53,608 bases of DNA, taken from the NCBI GenBank assembly GCA_020634755.1, contig JACKBC010000046.1, positions 1 to 53,608 of the forward strand, given 5' to 3'. The notes below the pieces were generated by a model that saw nothing but the letters and a program-made list of their open reading frames with translations, was not told where the DNA came from and ran no database searches. Positions 52,306-53,608 of the stretch are shown piece after piece. Both the position numbers and the translations under genes were made by a program. This stretch comes from Caldilineaceae bacterium. GTDB lineage: Bacteria; Chloroflexota; Anaerolineae; Caldilineales; Caldilineaceae. Every line of letters starts with the position of its first letter. The first letter of the stretch is position 1.

Positions 52306-53397
52306 ATGCCAACCAAAGCTCGCGGCGCAATCGCGCGCTCACCCGGCCAGCCGGTGCATATAGAAGAGTTTATGATTGATGATCCGGGTGCCAATGAGAT
52401 TCTGGTGCGCATCCTGGCGTCTGGCGTGTGCCACACCGACTATGGCGTAAAAATGGGTGTGTACGGCAGCGACGGTTTCCCCTTTTTGCTGGGCCATGAA
52501 GGCGCCGGCATTGTCGAAAAAACCGGGCCGGGCGTGACCAACGTGAGCGAAGGCGACCACGTTATTTTAGCCTGGCGCGCGCCGTGCGGCTCGTGCCGCT
52601 TCTGCCGGGCCGGCAAACCCAACTTTTGCTCTGCCAGCCTCAACGCGCAGCCGCGCATGAAGACCATGCAGGGGGAACAGCTCAATCCAGTGCTGGGCAT
52701 TGGCACCTTTTGCACGCATACGGTGGTCCACGCCACCCAGGCCATTCCCTATCCCGCCTCGCTACCGGCAGCCCAAATGTCGCTCATTGGCTGCGGCGTC
52801 ATGACCGGTGTGGGCGCGGCGCTTTATGCCGCCGGCGTAGAGCCCGGCAGCAGCGCCGCCGTCTTTGGCTGCGGCGGCGTGGGCGACAGCGTGATCCAAG
52901 GGGCGCGGCTGGCCGGCGCCACCACGATTATCGCCGTAGACATTGACCCGCAGAAGCTGGAGTGGGCCAAGGATTTTGGCGCAACCCACTTGGTGAATGC
53001 CGCTGAGCAAGATGCCGTGGCGGCCATTAAGGAGATCACGGGCGGCAATGGCGTCAACTACTCGTTTGAGGCGGTGGGCTCGGCCAAAACGCTGGAGCAA
53101 GCTCTCTTCTGCCGCGATCTGGCGGGCACCTGCGTCTTTATTGGTGTGCCCGGCCCTGGCCCCACGCTGGAGCTGCCTCTGCAAAAGTTCTTTGACCTGG
53201 GCGGCAACCTGTGCGTCTCCTGGTATGGCAACTGCCTGCCCACGCGTGATTTTCCCATGCTGGCGCAATGGTATGAGCAAGGGCAGCTTAATCTGGATGG
53301 CGTGGTCTCGCGCAAGGTGAGCCTGGAAGAGACCGAGGATGCCTTCGCCGCCATGGAGCGGGGCGAGACGCTGCGCTCGGTTATTGTGTTTGATTAA
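52306..53397 (+). CDS. Zinc-dependent class III-like alcohol dehydrogenase
   Basis: A cytoplasmic NAD-dependent dehydrogenase of 363 aa with AAAGGACAA before the ATG. Catalytic zinc ligands are Cys42 (GVCHTD) and His64 (GHEGAG); the structural zinc site is Cys94, Cys97, Cys100 and Cys108 (CGSCRFCRAGKPNFC). The Rossmann loop is FGCGGVG near 187. The overall pattern, with GVMTGVGAALYAAGVEPGSSAAVFGCGGVG, is close to S-(hydroxymethyl)glutathione or mycothiol dehydrogenases, used for formaldehyde detoxification, but general alcohol dehydrogenases look similar. A hairpin follows the gene. Confidence 0.9.
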   Translation: MPTKARGAIARSPGQPVHIEEFMIDDPGANEILVRILASGVCHTDYGVKMGVYGSDGFPFLLGHEGAGIVEKTGPGVTNVSEGDHVILAWRAPCGSCRFCRAGKPNFCSASLNAQPRMKTMQGEQLNPVLGIGTFCTHTVVHATQAIPYPASLPAAQMSLIGCGVMTGVGAALYAAGVEPGSSAAVFGCGGVGDSVIQGARLAGATTIIAVDIDPQKLEWAKDFGATHLVNAAEQDAVAAIKEITGGNGVNYSFEAVGSAKTLEQALFCRDLAGTCVFIGVPGPGPTLELPLQKFFDLGGNLCVSWYGNCLPTRDFPMLAQWYEQGQLNLDGVVSRKVSLEETEDAFAAMERGETLRSVIVFD

Positions 53398-53440
53398 CTT
53401 TATATGCCACCCCATTTGTCGAGCTAACAACTACAAATGA

Positions 53441-53482
53441 CAAGATGACCGGATGAAGCAAAAACGTCATCCGGTCATCTTG
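53441..53482. terminator. Perfect 16-bp hairpin after the alcohol dehydrogenase
   Basis: Arms 53441-53456 and 53467-53482 (CAAGATGACCGGATGA) are exact complements with a 10-nt A-rich loop, about 45 bp after the stop codon. The following bases are not T-rich, so termination may be Rho-assisted. Confidence 0.65.
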
Positions 53483-53563
53483 CTAACGCACGACTTACAC
53501 AGTAATTTTTTAGTTTTATGCTGGCTCTGTGTTCCACACAACCGCCATCATGTAAGTCTATAG

Positions 53564-53608
53564 TCAATGTCATTAAGTTAAGCCCGCTTCAAGTGCGACG
53601 CACGGTGT
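53564..53608 (-). mobile_element. MITE, copy 3 (cut by the window end)
   Basis: Starts TCAATGTCATTAAG and continues with CGCTTCAAGTGCGACGCACGG, matching the right end of copies 1 and 2 in inverted direction. The remainder lies outside the window. Confidence 0.8.

Overview
This window looks like chromosomal DNA of a Chloroflexota bacterium, most likely an Anaerolineae/Caldilineae relative. The assignment is an inference from gene content: a MoxR / DUF4350 / DUF4129 cluster, several carbohydrate-type ABC transporters with lipoprotein binding subunits, polyphosphate glucokinase beside PPK2, LysM+Gmad2 and SH3b surface proteins, secreted proteins ending in a Tyr-Leu-Pro-Leu-like tail, and GC-rich coding sequence separated by repeat-rich, AT-richer spacers. 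No ribosomal or other strong marker gene is present.

Layout. 0.1-5.5 kb (minus): a sugar-type ABC importer (binding protein, two permeases) with a cupin and a phytanoyl-CoA-dioxygenase-like enzyme between the permeases. 6.3-10.5 kb (plus): a second complete ABC importer resembling the YnjB type. 10.8-17.5 kb: YIP1 protein, phosphonatase-like HAD hydrolase, aldolase/short-chain dehydrogenase fusion, gamma-glutamyltransferase and polyphosphate glucokinase, which converges on a PPK2 kinase and an SH3b protein (17.6-20.0 kb). 20.8-25.7 kb (minus): a PEP-hydrolase-type TIM barrel and a Tm-1-like protein separated by a PIN/Phd toxin-antitoxin pair, then a sulfotransferase-like protein and an arginase-family protein. 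25.9-31.4 kb (minus): a MoxR/DUF4350/DUF4129 cluster followed upstream by psd, pssA and a PmtA-like methyltransferase; three consecutive genes here carry several frameshifts. 31.8-39.2 kb: sugar-phosphate isomerase, LysM/Gmad2 protein, MenE-like ligase, Gfo/Idh oxidoreductase, a second PhyH enzyme, two hypotheticals and a D-2-hydroxyacid dehydrogenase. 39.4-42.8 kb: decayed transposases, a tiny secreted peptide gene and a Thr-Leu-Ser-Leu-Ser-Asp-Gly repeat protein that appears truncated by the second transposase. 42.9-53.4 kb: arylsulfotransferase, MFS transporter, a selenocysteine tRNA, a subtilase, a double-length UxaA-type dehydratase and a zinc alcohol dehydrogenase.

The genes suggest a heterotroph importing and oxidising sugars or sugar acids (ABC importers, Gfo/Idh, aldolase fusion, UxaA, hydroxyacid dehydrogenase), with polyphosphate metabolism and PS/PE and perhaps PC lipid synthesis. 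The selenocysteine tRNA (46455-46550) means the cell probably makes selenoproteins, although no selA, selB or selD lies here.

The spacers hold at least six families of small palindromic repeats (about 76-116 bp), including a MITE with an 8-bp target duplication. The most notable observations are the selC gene, the shared C-terminal tail on three unrelated secreted proteins, the predicted secreted Cys-flanked nonapeptide, the covarying 84-bp repeat and the frameshifted tract at 27-30 kb. All repeat alignments were made by eye.
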